64,000 nucleotides of DNA from Welwitschia mirabilis (taxonomy: Eukaryota > Gnetophyta > Gnetopsida > Welwitschiales), in assembly GCA_051453625.1 (NCBI GenBank), contig JBOZIK010000001.1, positions 292,935,374 through 292,999,373 on the forward strand, written 5' to 3'. Every line of letters begins with the position of its first letter. Within the stretch, counting starts at the first letter, position 1. Both the position numbers and the translations under genes were made by a program. Below the pieces are notes generated by a model. That model saw only the letters and a list, made by a program, of their open reading frames with translations, was not told the origin of the DNA and did not search any database. Shown in pieces: positions 21,621 to 33,620 of this stretch.

Positions 21621-24000
21621 AAAAGTACTTTTACATCTATGTTGATTTTTTTATGATGATACTATTCAGAGAACACATCTTCTTCTTTGAAATAATTTCT
21701 AATTCCTTTAAAAAATTATCTTCATTAAAGATACTTTTATTAACCTTGAAGTTTATAAATTGTATACGATAGAGCCTAACATAAGAAGTAACAGATAGCA
21801 AACAAAGGAGATAAGACTTGAAATGCATTAAAAATGCTTTTAAAACTAACTGGGATTATCTAAAAACTTTTTAATAGTAACACTAGGTAAAAATAAATCT
21901 TCGAAGAATTTAATAATTATTAAGTATTAAACTAATTAAAAAAGTATATTACAGCAAACAAAGGGAAAAATCTCTTAACAGGGAAGAATCATTTCATAGT
22001 AAATAGAGAAAAAAAGGGAAATAAAGAAAATCATACAAAAGCAAATCTAGTTGTTGAAAACAAATAAATTAAGTAAAAAAGAATAGGGAAATGAAATTTT
22101 TATGTAAGACTGATCTTGAAACAAAAGAAAAAAACTAGTATTAATGTCTTAAAAAGAGCAAGGCTAAGAACACCATGCATATAAGTGTACCTTCTTTTAT
22201 TTTTTGTATAATATCATTTCTTAATGATAATTTGTATTTTCTTATAATTTTTTCCAATTTTATTTTGAAAATTATTGTAATATAAATATTTATGGATTAA
22301 AGGAGCTTAAATATTTTTTATATATCTATCTATAAAGGAATATCTAACTTAAGATTAATAACTATATGTATACATGCTTGAGTTTACATTGGTTTTTTAA
22401 TCATATTTGATGAACCATGAATTACATATTTAAAAGTATATAATATGATTATGAACATTAACTAGGATTACATATTTCATCACAATATGTATAATTATTT
22501 TATTAGCATAAGGGTCTCCTAATAAATGAAAGGGCTTACTCACAATAAATAAAACATCTCCATGTAAAATTAGGATTAAGAACTTAATATTAACTTAAAT
22601 TTATAAAAGAAGAAGTATGTTTTAAAGAAAAGATATGTGAGATAGTTATGCTTGACTATGAAAAATTGGCTCATGTCTTTTAAGTTTGTAATGATAAAGA
22701 GATTTTCATTGTTTAATGGAACAAAAAAGAGAAAAATATCTAGCCAAGTAATCTTTTTATTTTTTATGTTGTTCTCATTTCTTATCTATTATTGATTTAG
22801 CATTTACTATTTTTTATTTTTGGATACTTTATAATTTTTTTAAATACCTTTTCATCATGTAATCAAGTATGGTTTTTACTACCCCCTTATAATAACATGT
22901 GGATACTATTATTTGTTTCATATCAAAAAATTACATCTTACTACTATTTGTTGTTCCCCTGAAAAGATAATTTTTATCAAAAATGAAATATGTGGCTTGT
23001 GACTTTTATCTTATTTATTTGCTAAATTTTTTGATGTTCTAATATATTAAGAGGTAACTCTAATCAATTTGCAAAGGTATAGTTTTCTAGAATAAGTTCT
23101 TTTAAGAAGAACCACATTTTAATAATAGTGACAAATAAAGACTTTAAAGCTTCATGGGATAACATTTCCATTATTAAGTAATTAGTCTTTGAAAATTCCA
23201 CAAGAAATAATATGAATCCTGACATCTCTTTATAAATAATCATTATACAAAAAAATGCATGAATTATAATATACCATACAAAATGCAAATTCTATACTTA
23301 ATTTCAAAATTAATCAACATTATTCTTTACTTTTTTAACTCAGAATGTAGAATCTTTATTATTCTCAAGTTTTAAATTTTAGTTCTAATTTGGCTTTAGT
23401 ATCAAATTTTTCAATGTCACATCTCATGAAGTATAAGTCAAGTACCTCATATAATAAGCGTAAATGTTCCCATAGCATATCTTCTATAATAAACCTTTAG
23501 TATCATGTCTTGAAAAAATCCTCTATAACATTATATGTAAATATTAAAATAAAATTTACTAATGCAACTAAGAGTACTTTTTCTACCATCTTATTTGCAA
23601 CCAAATTAATTAAAAGTATCTTCTTTAAAATAATCTCAAATTGAAAACTACAGAGCTTTATAAACTTTCAAATGAAAATTAACTAGGATAAACTCTCTAA
23701 CATCTAAGTTATTAATGTGGATAAATTTAACCTAAATCATTAGTATATCCACATGAACTAGATTTAGGAGTTATAAATGCATAGTTATTATTCTCATTAA
23801 TGGAAGAGATGCTAGTGATCTTGTGGTACATCTACTAAAGTTGAAAACAAGATAAAATTATATTAGTAAGATAAAAATGATCACATTTAGAATTACACTA
23901 AAAGATAAGGAAATATTATAGTTACAAAACCTGTAAAGCCCTATTCAACCTTGGGAAAAATTAATGAATATTTTAAAAGAAAATTCTTTTTTCATTGTAA
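21621..24000. other. Unassigned AT-rich DNA
   Basis: No domain, LTR pair or repeat was recognised. Two minus-strand open frames (21637-21828; 23064-23288) are short, hydrophobic or low in complexity, and match no family I know. The region is probably old retroelement sequence beyond recognition. Confidence 0.4.
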
Positions 24001-26304
24001 GTTATCTAGTCTACATGGACAACTAATAAATTTTCAATAAAAGAAGGAGGAAAACTATCAGGAGGCATATGTGTAATGATTGCAAAACCTTATTCTTGGA
24101 ATATCTATTTGCTATCTTAACTTTGTTGTCTTTTAAGCATTGTAATAAATCTTTCATGAGTGTAACCTTTGCAGAATAACTATTTATTATAAGTTGCATC
24201 ATTATCTTATGTTTAAATAAGGGGTTTTGAAAGGTGAAGGGCATGCATGTTATTTGCTCAGGATTACTAGATCCTTAACAAACTAGTCTAATTTCCTAGT
24301 GATCCTACAAAGAAGACCTTAAAGGTAGTAGGACATAGTGAAACATCCTACCCAAAATCCTATGTTTATCATAATGGAATTTTAAGTCTATAGTCAAATT
24401 GTCACAATAGAGATAAGTATTATCTTCTTTGTAAACCTATTATAGTTTATTCATTTAATAAATATTTTGCATTTTTTTAGTTATTTTAATTAGTATATCA
24501 TATTTCTAATTACTAGCACAAACTATCCATGCCTTTTCAATTCTAAATTTTACTTAAAAAAATAGAAACTTCATAATTAGAATCAAATAAAACTAATCCA
24601 TATGAAAATGGAAAAAAATTAAGAAAAACCTCTCAAAACTAGTACAATAGAAATGAAGTAACTTGCAAAAGAAAAAAAAAAGAATATAACAAATATGATA
24701 TGTGTTCTAAGATTAAAAAAGACAAAGAAGATGTAGAAAATAACTTGAGGACCATCTTTCATTAGAAAAGAAGTCACAAGTAAAGGATCAAGTGGGTTTA
24801 AAAGAATCTCATCCTCTTTACCACTAGGTAGTAATAATTCTAAGGTAATTGACGTATTATAATAATAATTTAAAAACTTTAGAATGCATTTCAAAGAGTT
24901 TTCAAGGTTTTCTTTGGATACTACATGATGATGATCAAAGGAATATAGTCCTCCTTTATNNNNNNNNNNNNNNNNNNNNNNNNNNNNNNNNNNNNNNNNN
25001 NNNNNNNNNNNNNNNNNNNNNNNNNNNNNNNNNNNNNNNNNNNNNNNNNNNNNNNNNNNNNNNNNNNNNNNNNNNNNNNNNNNNNNNNNNNNNNNNNNNN
25101 NNNNNNNNNNNNNNNNNNNNNNNNNNNNNNNNNNNNNNNNNNNNNNNNNNNNNNNNNNNNNNNNNNNNNNNNNNNNNNNNNNNNNNNNNNCTCTAACTTC
25201 TAAAGGTAAACCTCAAAGGATGCTAACTATTGCATCTTATGTTATGCCATGTAATGAACTAGCTCCAGTTCATTAATTATAAGATTAAAATTCTAATGGA
25301 TAGAATTCCATAAAGAGTTAATTAAATGGTACACCAAAAATTCCCTAGAATAAGTGAGATGAAAATCCTCATTAAAGTTATAACCCTATCATTCAAACAA
25401 TACAAATGCATCTCCCAGTAAGAACACTTGGTAGCCTACTAGAAGGAAATAGCTTTCAACTACTTGGTGTAATTAATTCTTGCCAACTAGACCTAGATAT
25501 TTAAAACTAATTTGGTGATGGCCATAAGAAGAGTTCTATCAATATTAGAATAAGTTGAAGGAATGGGTGCTAAAAGAGCTAAAATAAAAGGATACGAAGT
25601 TTCAAATAAAATAGAGTGCTATACTTTAATTGACATGAAATAGTTTTTCGAACCTAAGTAGGAAGTGGCAAAAAAAATCAACAACTTGCATAAAATGCTC
25701 AAAATTGATCACCTAGTCAAGATGATCCTCTTTTAACTCAGTTAATGAAGGAATCATTAATATTAATAAGGAAGGAAATATAGTAGGACTGCTTACTTTA
25801 ACCCTAGAATGAATACTTCTCTATTCATCCATACTTATCTTTTCTTTCTCTGATAATAAAAGGTAAGTTTCCTTCTATAATAAAGTATGAGATTACATGA
25901 TAACCACTTATAAAGCAATGATTAACAAAGAAGTAAAAAAATGAAGAAATAATTTCCTTTCTTCAGCACTTAAAACTTTAAGAATGATTAGTGGAAAGGA
26001 TTCCTTTGCATTATTAGCATAAAAAAAAAGTAGAAGTAGGAGTAGGATTTGTAATTAAGGGGATTTTTCCTTTCATTTTAAACAAAAAGTTTTAGATAAT
26101 ATTTCTTGATGCATCTCCATCTAAAAATACATCAATGGAAATAATAATAAGGAAATAAGAATAGTGGCTTTTATAGAAGGTAGAAGAGCTAATTATCTGA
26201 TCAGAACATACTTCACTTACTGAAGAATAATATAGGTTACTTTCTTCATTAGAAGAAAAATGTAATACATGAGGATTAACTCTATGAACAAACTCTAGAG
26301 GCAT
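24001..26304 (-). other. Unassigned minus-strand coding-like remnants
   Basis: Several minus-strand frames line up: 26304-26092 (70 codons, opening MPLEFVHRVNPHVLHFSS), a broken stretch at about 25530-25200 (with LLGDAFVLFE and YSREFLVYHLINSLWNSIH), 24894-24619 (91 codons) and 24244-24023 (73 codons). Their order and common strand suggest one decayed gene, perhaps the gag or extra ORF of a further element, but I recognise no family. A 231-N gap at 24960-25190 breaks it. Long stop-free runs spanning N in this region are artefacts. Confidence 0.3.
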
Positions 26305-26731
26305 TATAATTCGATAAGAAAGATTGATTTATTTCTTAAATTAATTACCATCACAAAAAGTAAAACAAAGAAAATAATGGATGTTTTCATAAGTTAAATA
26401 ACTAGAGTTTTATTTTTACTTAATATTAGTCAATTTAGAAATTAATCTAGAGTGGATATTATAATTCCACTCAAAAGAAACTTCATAATCCTAAGCACAA
26501 ATAAAAGATAAATAGAGTATTTGAGAAGCTAAGAGAAATGAGAGTGAAGGAAGCTCCTAACCACTATAGGAAGTCCTAAAGTAACATAGTAAGAAACAAA
26601 ATTTAAATTAATAAAAATATTATAATAGCCTCATGATGAGGTTCATAATTAATAAAATCAAAGAAAGTAGGTTAAAAAAATTTAAGGCTTGTAATTTTGT
26701 TGTGATGATAAATTATATATATTTAATGAAG
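26305..26731. other. Left flank of element B
   Basis: AT-rich, no feature recognised. The five bases just before the B LTR are TGAAG (26727-26731). Because the B 3' LTR is truncated, no matching target duplication can be tested. Confidence 0.4.
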
Positions 26732-27914
26732 TATTTTGAGTAGTTTTGTAGCACATTTAGATAGGTTCAGGTAGAGTTCTAATGATTATGAAGATCTAAT
26801 AGGATAATCATGAATACATGCAATTCATGGCACATCTAGAGGTATTTCAGGTAGATTCTAATACTTATCATTTTGATGAGGAGTCCAATGATTCAAGAGG
26901 CTGCTTTTCCTTAGCTAAAAAGCTCAAAAAGATGTTATCCACATGGTTGTTTAGGTGACATTAACCAAACAACAATGCATTTAAAGCTAACAAGGATGTT
27001 GACATGGACTAGAACTAGAAGTCAAAGATTCATTCATTATAATATGGTATCATCCTTAGATAACATTCATTTTGTGCAATGAACAAATATAATTTATTAT
27101 CTTTGAAATCGAAATACATGCCCTTTTGAAACATTAGGGATTCTTTTCTAGAATCTTTCATGTAAAGCTATGAATATTTCCTTTCCCTCACTTCAATTTT
27201 ATCATTTATTATACCTGTAATCTTGTGATAGGTGATTGTAAAGCAAGAGATCCATCCTAGCTATAGAGAGGAGTCTTTCTTAGTGTTAGGCTATGTATCC
27301 TCTATTGAGGTATTATTGCTTTGTAAGTGAATGTTTGATCTTAAGTAATAAAAGATTAATTTATTTTCAGTGATTGTACTTTCCTTGAGGTTTATGTTGA
27401 TTATAATTTCATGATATCATTATAGTTAATATAGATCATAAGGAAAACCTATATGATAATAAGTTGAGATAAATAGTTTAGGACATGAATTTTATTTCAT
27501 ATTACATTTCCATAGTTTTAGTAATTTCATGCAGTTATATTTTGTTTTGGTGTACCTTATATTAGTTAGGATTAAGTGACAATTATTTCTTAATTGATCT
27601 AGGTTACAAGGGTTAATCTTTGTAATAAATAATTAGTTATCTCATAGATCTAGTACTTAAAATTATTCTATTTACATCTAATTCATTATCATTTATCTTG
27701 AATTGTATTTTTGTATTATTCTTGTTTCATTTACTTAATTAAAAAAATCAAAAATACTTCACTAAATTAATTCTCTAACTTCTAGTGTATTGCCTTCAAT
27801 AGATTATGACATTTAGGTTAACTCCCACTATATTAGCATATGTTTTCATGTAATTATTTATGATTATAGGGATTAGCTAAGGACTTTAAGATTTCACAAA
27901 TTCACATCATAACA
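26732..27914 (+). repeat. 5' LTR of element B
   Basis: It begins TATTTTGAGTAG, matching TATTTTGAATAC at the start of the 3' LTR (38840), and ends cacatcataaca next to the primer site. It lacks about 33 bp found at the start of the A and C LTRs. It contains a cttgtgataggtgat phrase near 27220 that aligns with cttgtgataggagat in the C LTR. About 1.18 kb. Confidence 0.8.
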
Positions 27915-27917
27915 TTT

Positions 27918-27935
27918 TAGTATCATTGCCAACAA
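27918..27935 (+). promoter_or_regulatory. Primer-binding site of element B (tRNA-Asp type, decayed)
   Basis: The bases TAGTATCATTGCCAACAA stand where Athila elements usually have TGGCGCCGTTGCCGGGGA. Most differences are G-to-A or C-to-T. It lies three bases past the LTR end. Confidence 0.7.
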
Positions 27936-28980
27936 AGGTTATAAGAAGCTGTAGGATTATCACTATATGAGATAAGTACCTTGGATTTTAATTAGAGTTG
28001 TTTATTTAAAGTAGTGCTCTATTTTTATTGTATATATCATAGGTTTATTTTTGTGAATTTTGTTTTTAATAGCATTAATAAGTACTATCATCTCCTTAGT
28101 TATCTAGGTAACACATGTGGATGATAGTCTACAAGTAAGGTTTTCAGTTTCTTTTTTTTAATTAGGTTTTATAATTTTTAATAGTATAATAAATTTATTA
28201 TCATCGCATCTATAGTTTAGACAACAAAGAAAATGATCGTATATTATTTCTATTACTATTTTCTACAATTTAATTTTCTCTATTTTTGTAATTTATCTCT
28301 AAATAAATTGTCCTTTAGTTGTATAATCTTAATGACCATTAACAAAATGGAGGTTTAAAAATTTTCTAAGTATGTAGGGATATGGTAAACCTAATAAGAA
28401 GAGGAAATATTAGAGGGAGTAGATACTAATTAAGGAGATTATTAGAAAAGGTTTATTTAAATCTAAGCAAAATCCAAATACATATACCTCAAGTACATAA
28501 AAAGATCAAAGAATTCTGAGAATTGAAGAAGAAGACTTTTTTGAGTTTGTTATTTTTAAATCAAAAATTTCAAAATAAGGTTGTAAGAATAATNNNNNNN
28601 NNNNNNNNNNNNNNNNNNNNNNNNNNNNNNNNNNNNNNNNNNNNNNNNNNNNNNNNNNNNNNNNNNNNNNNNNNNNNNNNNNNNNNNNNNNNNATAAGTG
28701 ATCCTTTAGTTGTATAATCTTAATGACCATTAAGAAAATGGAGGTTTACAAATTTTCTAAGTATGTAGGAATATGGTAAATTCTAATAAGAAGAGGAAAT
28801 ATTAGAGGGAGTAGATACTAATTGAGGATATCATTAGAAAAGGTTTATTTAACTTTAAGGAAAATTCAAATACCTATACCTCAAGTACATAAAAAGATCA
28901 AAGAATTATGAGAATTAAAGAAGAATACTTTTTTGAGTTTGTTATTTTTAAATCAAAATTTTTAAAATAAGATTGTAAGA
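27936..28980 (+). other. Leader of element B with hairpin
   Basis: Untranslated region between primer site and gag. It holds a perfect 9-bp inverted repeat, ACTATCATC (28084-28092) and GATGATAGT (28120-28128), with a 27-base loop. Around the 100-N gap (28594-28693) about 280 bp are repeated (28313-28593 and 28694-28983) with a few per cent difference. The small frames spanning the gap are artefacts. Confidence 0.65.
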
Positions 28981-30270
28981 ATAATAAAATAGAAGTAGAT
29001 CATTTTATTTCTTCTTAATCTATGTCAAATTCAATGTAAAAGCTTAAGTAAGTAGTTTTGCCTAGTATATAAATTATGTTGAGAACATCTAATTTGAATG
29101 TGAATGTCATACATAGAGATTTAATATCTAATATGAAATGTGAAATCCAAAATCATTTAAACTTATCTTCTGCTCGAGCTAATATAAAACAACTTGTGCT
29201 TATCTTAGGGAATGGAAGAAAATGAACTTACGATAGGTATTAGATGATCATCTTTCCTATCATGTATAGATGAAAAGCTAAACTTTGGCTTAAAACCATT
29301 TCACATAAGAGTATAAAGTCCCAAAATAAAGTGCAAAAAGCTTTTATTAAGAGATTTATGAGTAAAAGTACCATGAGAAAAAGAAGAAAGGAAGTTACCA
29401 ACTTTCAACAACAAACCCATGAAAATTTTACCACAACTTATGAGTGATCTATTAAATCTATTTATTTAAAACCCTTTTGATGAATTTACTAAGGAAGATT
29501 TGATAGATTATTTTTATTGTGGATTGAATAGTCATGACAACTCATAGACTTTACTTGTGTTGGCAACATGATGAACTTAACTCTAGGTGAAGCATGGAAG
29601 CTATTGGAAGAACTAGTAGAGATAAGTTAAACGTGGCTAAAGCTAACTTCTAAGGAGAATCAAATCATAGATCAAATTATAATAGATCTAAAGAAAGTAA
29701 GACATAACAAGGAGAAACATGATTAAACTAATGTAATTAAGGATTTCACTACTACTTTAGAGAAGTATACCTAAATTATAGTTGATACAAAAATAGAAAA
29801 TGAAGGGAATATATTTTCAACATCTAATTTAGGTAAAGAGAACTCTTATTTTACAAAGAAACGTTCCTTGTTACCAAAATTTAAAAATAGGATGTATAAG
29901 GAAGTAAGTGCCTTCAAGAAAAGGCCTTCTAACTTTATAAATCAATCACAATATCAACAAAGAATTAGTGGCTTGTCAAATTTTTAACCTTTTAAGAATA
30001 TATCTAATAATTCAAATTTTCAATCAAGTAACACCAACTATCAACCAAATACCTTAAATTTTAACAAAGTCAAAGTGATTGACTTAGAAACTTAATAGAG
30101 GAGTTGAAGAAAATGGAAGAAAGAACTAACACAACCATTAAGAACCGAAGTAAGAACATTAAGAATTTATTTAGTATAATTCAATAAATAATTTTGGTTA
30201 TTCAATGATTACAAGAATCTCTTACATCTCAAACTGTACCAAATCTAAATAAAGTTAAGAAGGATTAGGA
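28980..30270 (+). pseudogene. gag: Element B gag
   Basis: Visible text: KAKLWLKTISHKS and KVQKAFIKRFMSKSTMRKRR, corresponding to the AKxWLxxLPxxSIxxWxxxxxxFLxKFFP core of the plant retrotransposon gag capsid domain. Then VTNFQQQTHENFTTTYE, MMNLTLGEAWKLLEELVEIS and a basic, Asn-rich C-terminal part (RSLLPKFKNRMYKEVSAFKK). The N-terminal part opens about MLRTSNLNVNVIHRDL near 29078. No zinc knuckle is recognisable, which is usual for Athila gags. About six or seven stops and a few frameshifts break it. Confidence 0.8.
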
Positions 30271-31935
30271 GGTAGGGACTAAAACTAGAAATGATACAAC
30301 ATCACCTACTCATGAGGCTTTAACTTCTAAAAATGATGTGAAATATGATGATGAAGATGATGTAAAAATCTTAAAAATACATAACTTCCCTTCAAATTTA
30401 GAAGATAAGCCTACCATAAAAAATTCTTCATAAGAAGACAAAGGCAAAAACCTAGTTACCCCTTGGCTTGATAAGCTAAACAAAAATCCTACCTATGATA
30501 ATTACTTAAAAGCCTTAATGCAATACATGAGAATTAAATTACCCTTTTGGAAACTATTTCAAGTAAATTCTAAGTATGTTAAGTTATATAAAGACCTAGT
30601 TATAAGAAAAGAAAAATGTGCCATTTCTAGTAAGGTCTTCTTTGTATAATTTATCTCTAACTTAGTCATTTAAAAGTGTCCTAAGTTTGAAGACCTTAAG
30701 GAAAAATAGTTAGTATCACTTTGATAGGGAAAAAATAATTATAAAAGGTTTGATAGATATAGGAGAAAGTGTGAACATCATGTTCCTTCACATATGCAAA
30801 AGACTTGATTTGAAAAATAGAACTAAACCGACATGAATCATCTTAGCATTAGTTGATACTTTTATTAATAAACCCTTAGGAACCATTAAAGACTTAGTCA
30901 TCTAAATAGAAGAAGCCTTCTACCTCATAGATGTGGTTATTATTGAACTAGAACATAATGGAGGTTATCTGCTACTCTTAAGAAGATTATTTTTTACAAC
31001 CACCTACTACATCATAGACACATAGACTAGAATGATGGAATGTTACATAGATAATAAGAAGTTTACTATTAGATTTTTTAATGCTACTAAGAAAGGTATA
31101 AGAAATGAGTAAAACCTATGAGAAGGTATTTAATCAACTTTATTTTTATAACATTAATCAGTTAAAAAGATATTATTGATGCTATATGACTCAACTTTAT
31201 ATGATGATTCAACTAAAATAAATAGTNNNNNNNNNNNNNNNNNNNNNNNNNNNNNNNNNNNNNNNNNNNNNNNNNNNNNNNNNNNNNNNNNNNNNNNNNN
31301 NNNNNNNNNNNNNNNNNNNNNNNNNNAAATGTGATTATCTCAAATCCAAACTAATTGATTTACTGTAATGTTTAATCATGTCTTATAAGTTAATTTTATT
31401 TAAGTTTAATTTAGAATGAAAAAAAAATTTACCCTGTTTTATGTGCTTCTTAAGTCCAACCCAAGTACAGGTCGTGACAAAACATCATGTTCCTTCACAT
31501 ATGCAAAAGATTTGGTTTGAAAAATAGAACTAAACCTATATGAATCATCTTAGCATTAGTTGATACTTTAATTAATAAATCCTTAGTGACCATTAAAGAC
31601 TTAGTCATCTAAATAGAATAAGCCTTCTACCTCATAGATGTGGTTATTATTGAACTAGAACATAATGGAGGTTACCTTCTACTCTTAAGAAGATTATTTT
31701 TTACAACCATCTACTACATCATAGACACATAGACTAGAATTATGGAATGTCACATAGAAAATAAGAAGTTCACTATTAGATTTTTTGATGCTACTAAGAA
31801 AGGTATAAGAAATGAGTAAAACCTATAAGAAGGTGTTTAATCAACTTTATTTTTATAACATTGATCAGTTAAAAAGAGATTATTGATGCTATATGACTCT
31901 TCTCTATATGATGATTCAATTAAAATAAATAGTTT
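30270..31935 (+). pseudogene. pol: Element B protease region, duplicated across a gap with an LTR end
   Basis: First copy: PWLDKLNKNPTYDNYLKAL, YVKLYKDLVIRKEK, then the active site GLIDIGESVNIMFLHICKRL (DIG at 30756-30764, where DxG with Leu is usual), then DVVIIELEHNGGYLLLLRR. A gap (31227-31326) follows. The second copy starts only at the codon after the active site (31480, aacatcatgttcc) and repeats 30774-31226 with small differences. In front of it stands a fragment of a foreign LTR (31327-31479). One real protease is likely, in two versions. Confidence 0.8.
31327..31479 (+). repeat. Terminal fragment of a foreign LTR inserted in element B protease
   Basis: The last 50 bases (ccctgttttatgtgcttctt and on to caggtcgtgaca) are richer in G and C than anything nearby. 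They end in the GTCGTGACA phrase common at 3' ends of plant gypsy LTRs. Immediately after comes protease sequence that, in the first copy, is uninterrupted at this point (30773/30774). The 5' part of the insertion is hidden by the gap. Confidence 0.6.
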
Positions 31936-32074
31936 AAATTATTTTAACTTTGATAAACTCAACTATAATTACTTAGGAAATAATAGTTTTAATCATGACA
32001 ATGAAGAAGTAAAACCCTTAAATTGATAATAAGTCCAATATATGAGATCAACTTAGAATCTACTTGATAAAGGA

Positions 32075-32116
32075 TGTCATCCATTGGCATCATTCAGATG
32101 ATACATTTGGATGACA
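32075..32116 (+). other. Two-tier perfect hairpin at the protease-RT boundary
   Basis: Outer arms TGTCATCC (32075-32082) and GGATGACA (32109-32116) enclose inner arms ATCAT (32089-32093) and ATGAT (32098-32102). The internal spacers are symmetric, six bases each, around a TCAG loop. Both arm pairs are perfect complements in an otherwise decayed element. Confidence 0.75.
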
Positions 32117-32399
32117 GTTGATGAAGGATGTTCAATGACAGAAAAAAGGATTATAAATTATAATTAAAAAAATTATCCAAAGGTTTGAAGTACATATTTC
32201 TTTCTAATAACCCTATGAAACCCTTGGTGATAAAGGGACATCTTACTCCTTAATAAGAATCCAACTTAGTATCACTTTTAATTTCTAAGGTAAATTCCTT
32301 TGCTTGAACCCAAAAGGACTTAGCTGCCATCTTCCCTTTCATAATTTAACATAAAATACACCTTGAAGATAATGCTAAATTAGTTTAAAAACCCCAATG

Positions 32400-33620
32400 A
32401 AGACTTAATCTAGCCCTTAAGTAAGTAGTTAAGGATGAAATTATTAAATTTATGGATGCCAAGATTATCTACCTTATATCTGATAGTGAGTAGATTATCC
32501 ATTTGATGGTAGTACTCAAGAAGGATGGAAAGTGCAGGACGTACGTTGTCTTTAGAAAACTTAATATGGTCACTAAGAAGTATCATTAGTCTCTACCCTT
32601 TCTAGATCAAATACTTAATAGAATCCAAAAACATGCCTACTACTATTTTCTTGATGAGTATCATGGCTATAATCAAGTTTACATAGCTAGTAAGGACTAA
32701 GAAAAGACAACCTTCACTTTCCCCTTAGGAATATTTTCCTTTAAGAGAATGTCTTTTGGACTTTATAATGCTCCTAAAACTTTCTGAAATGCAATGATGG
32801 GTACCTTCTTTAACATAATAGAGGATTCCAATGAAATATTTATGGATGACCTTTCAATATTTAGTAAAATATTTGAATAGATCATATTAGATAGATGCAT
32901 AGAAAGTGGTCTACACTTAAGTTGAAAGGAGAGTTTATTTCTTATCAATAATGGAATTATTTTAGGTCATCACATTTCTAGTAGGGGAATTAAGATGAAC
33001 CTCATAAAAATAGATATCATTTAAAACCTAAACCCTCAAACTAATGTTGTATAAGTTAGATATTTCCTTGGTTATATTAGTTTTCATAACCATTTTATCC
33101 AATACTATGATAAGATTTATAAATCCCTTTACTTGTTACTTGAAAAAGAAGCTAGGTTTGATTGGGATGACTCATGCCAACTTTTTTTTAAAACACTTAA
33201 AAGTAAAATCTCTTCTGAACCTATTATAATGGGACTTGATTGAATTAAGGATTTTAAACTCATGTATGATACCCTTAACAGTACTATGGGTGGAGCCTTG
33301 GCCAAAAATATGAAAAAGTCTTTAAAGTAATATCTTATTTTAGTAAATCATTTTTTAAGGCCTAGACCAATTACACTAACACTGAGAAAGAAATGCATGC
33401 CATTGTCATTTGCCTTAATAACCTTAGATACAATCTTCTTGGCTTTGATACTAATGTTTATATAGATCATGCGTCTATACGTTACCTTATGACAAAGAAA
33501 GATTCTACTACCAAAGTTATTAGGTAAACCCTTCTCATGTAAGAATTTAATCTTACCATCCTTGATATGTTCGAAAACATAATAGTGTTGTAGATCATTT
33601 TTCTTGACTTACTTATTTAC
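32400..33620 (+). pseudogene. pol: Element B reverse transcriptase and RNase H
   Basis: In order: KDEIIKFMDAKIIYLISDSE, VVLKKDGKCRTYVVFRKLN, KHAYYYFLDEYHGYNQVYIA, EKTTFTFPLGIFSFKRM, SFGLYNAPKTF and EIFMDDLSIFS (FMDD at 32839-32850), then NNGIILGHHISSRGIKMN. The frame runs on into YFLGYISFHNHFIQYY. RNase H text continues through FDWDDSCQLFFKTLKSK to about 33600. The extra segment seen in the RT of D between VVLKK and FRKLN is absent. The RT catalytic box is intact although stops occur throughout. Short frames at 32763-33229 belong to it or are its shadows. Confidence 0.85.

Noticed and set aside
28500-28990. Possible CRISPR-like or satellite direct repeats
   Set aside because: Only two copies, each tied to a gap; no regular spacing or spacers anywhere in the window.
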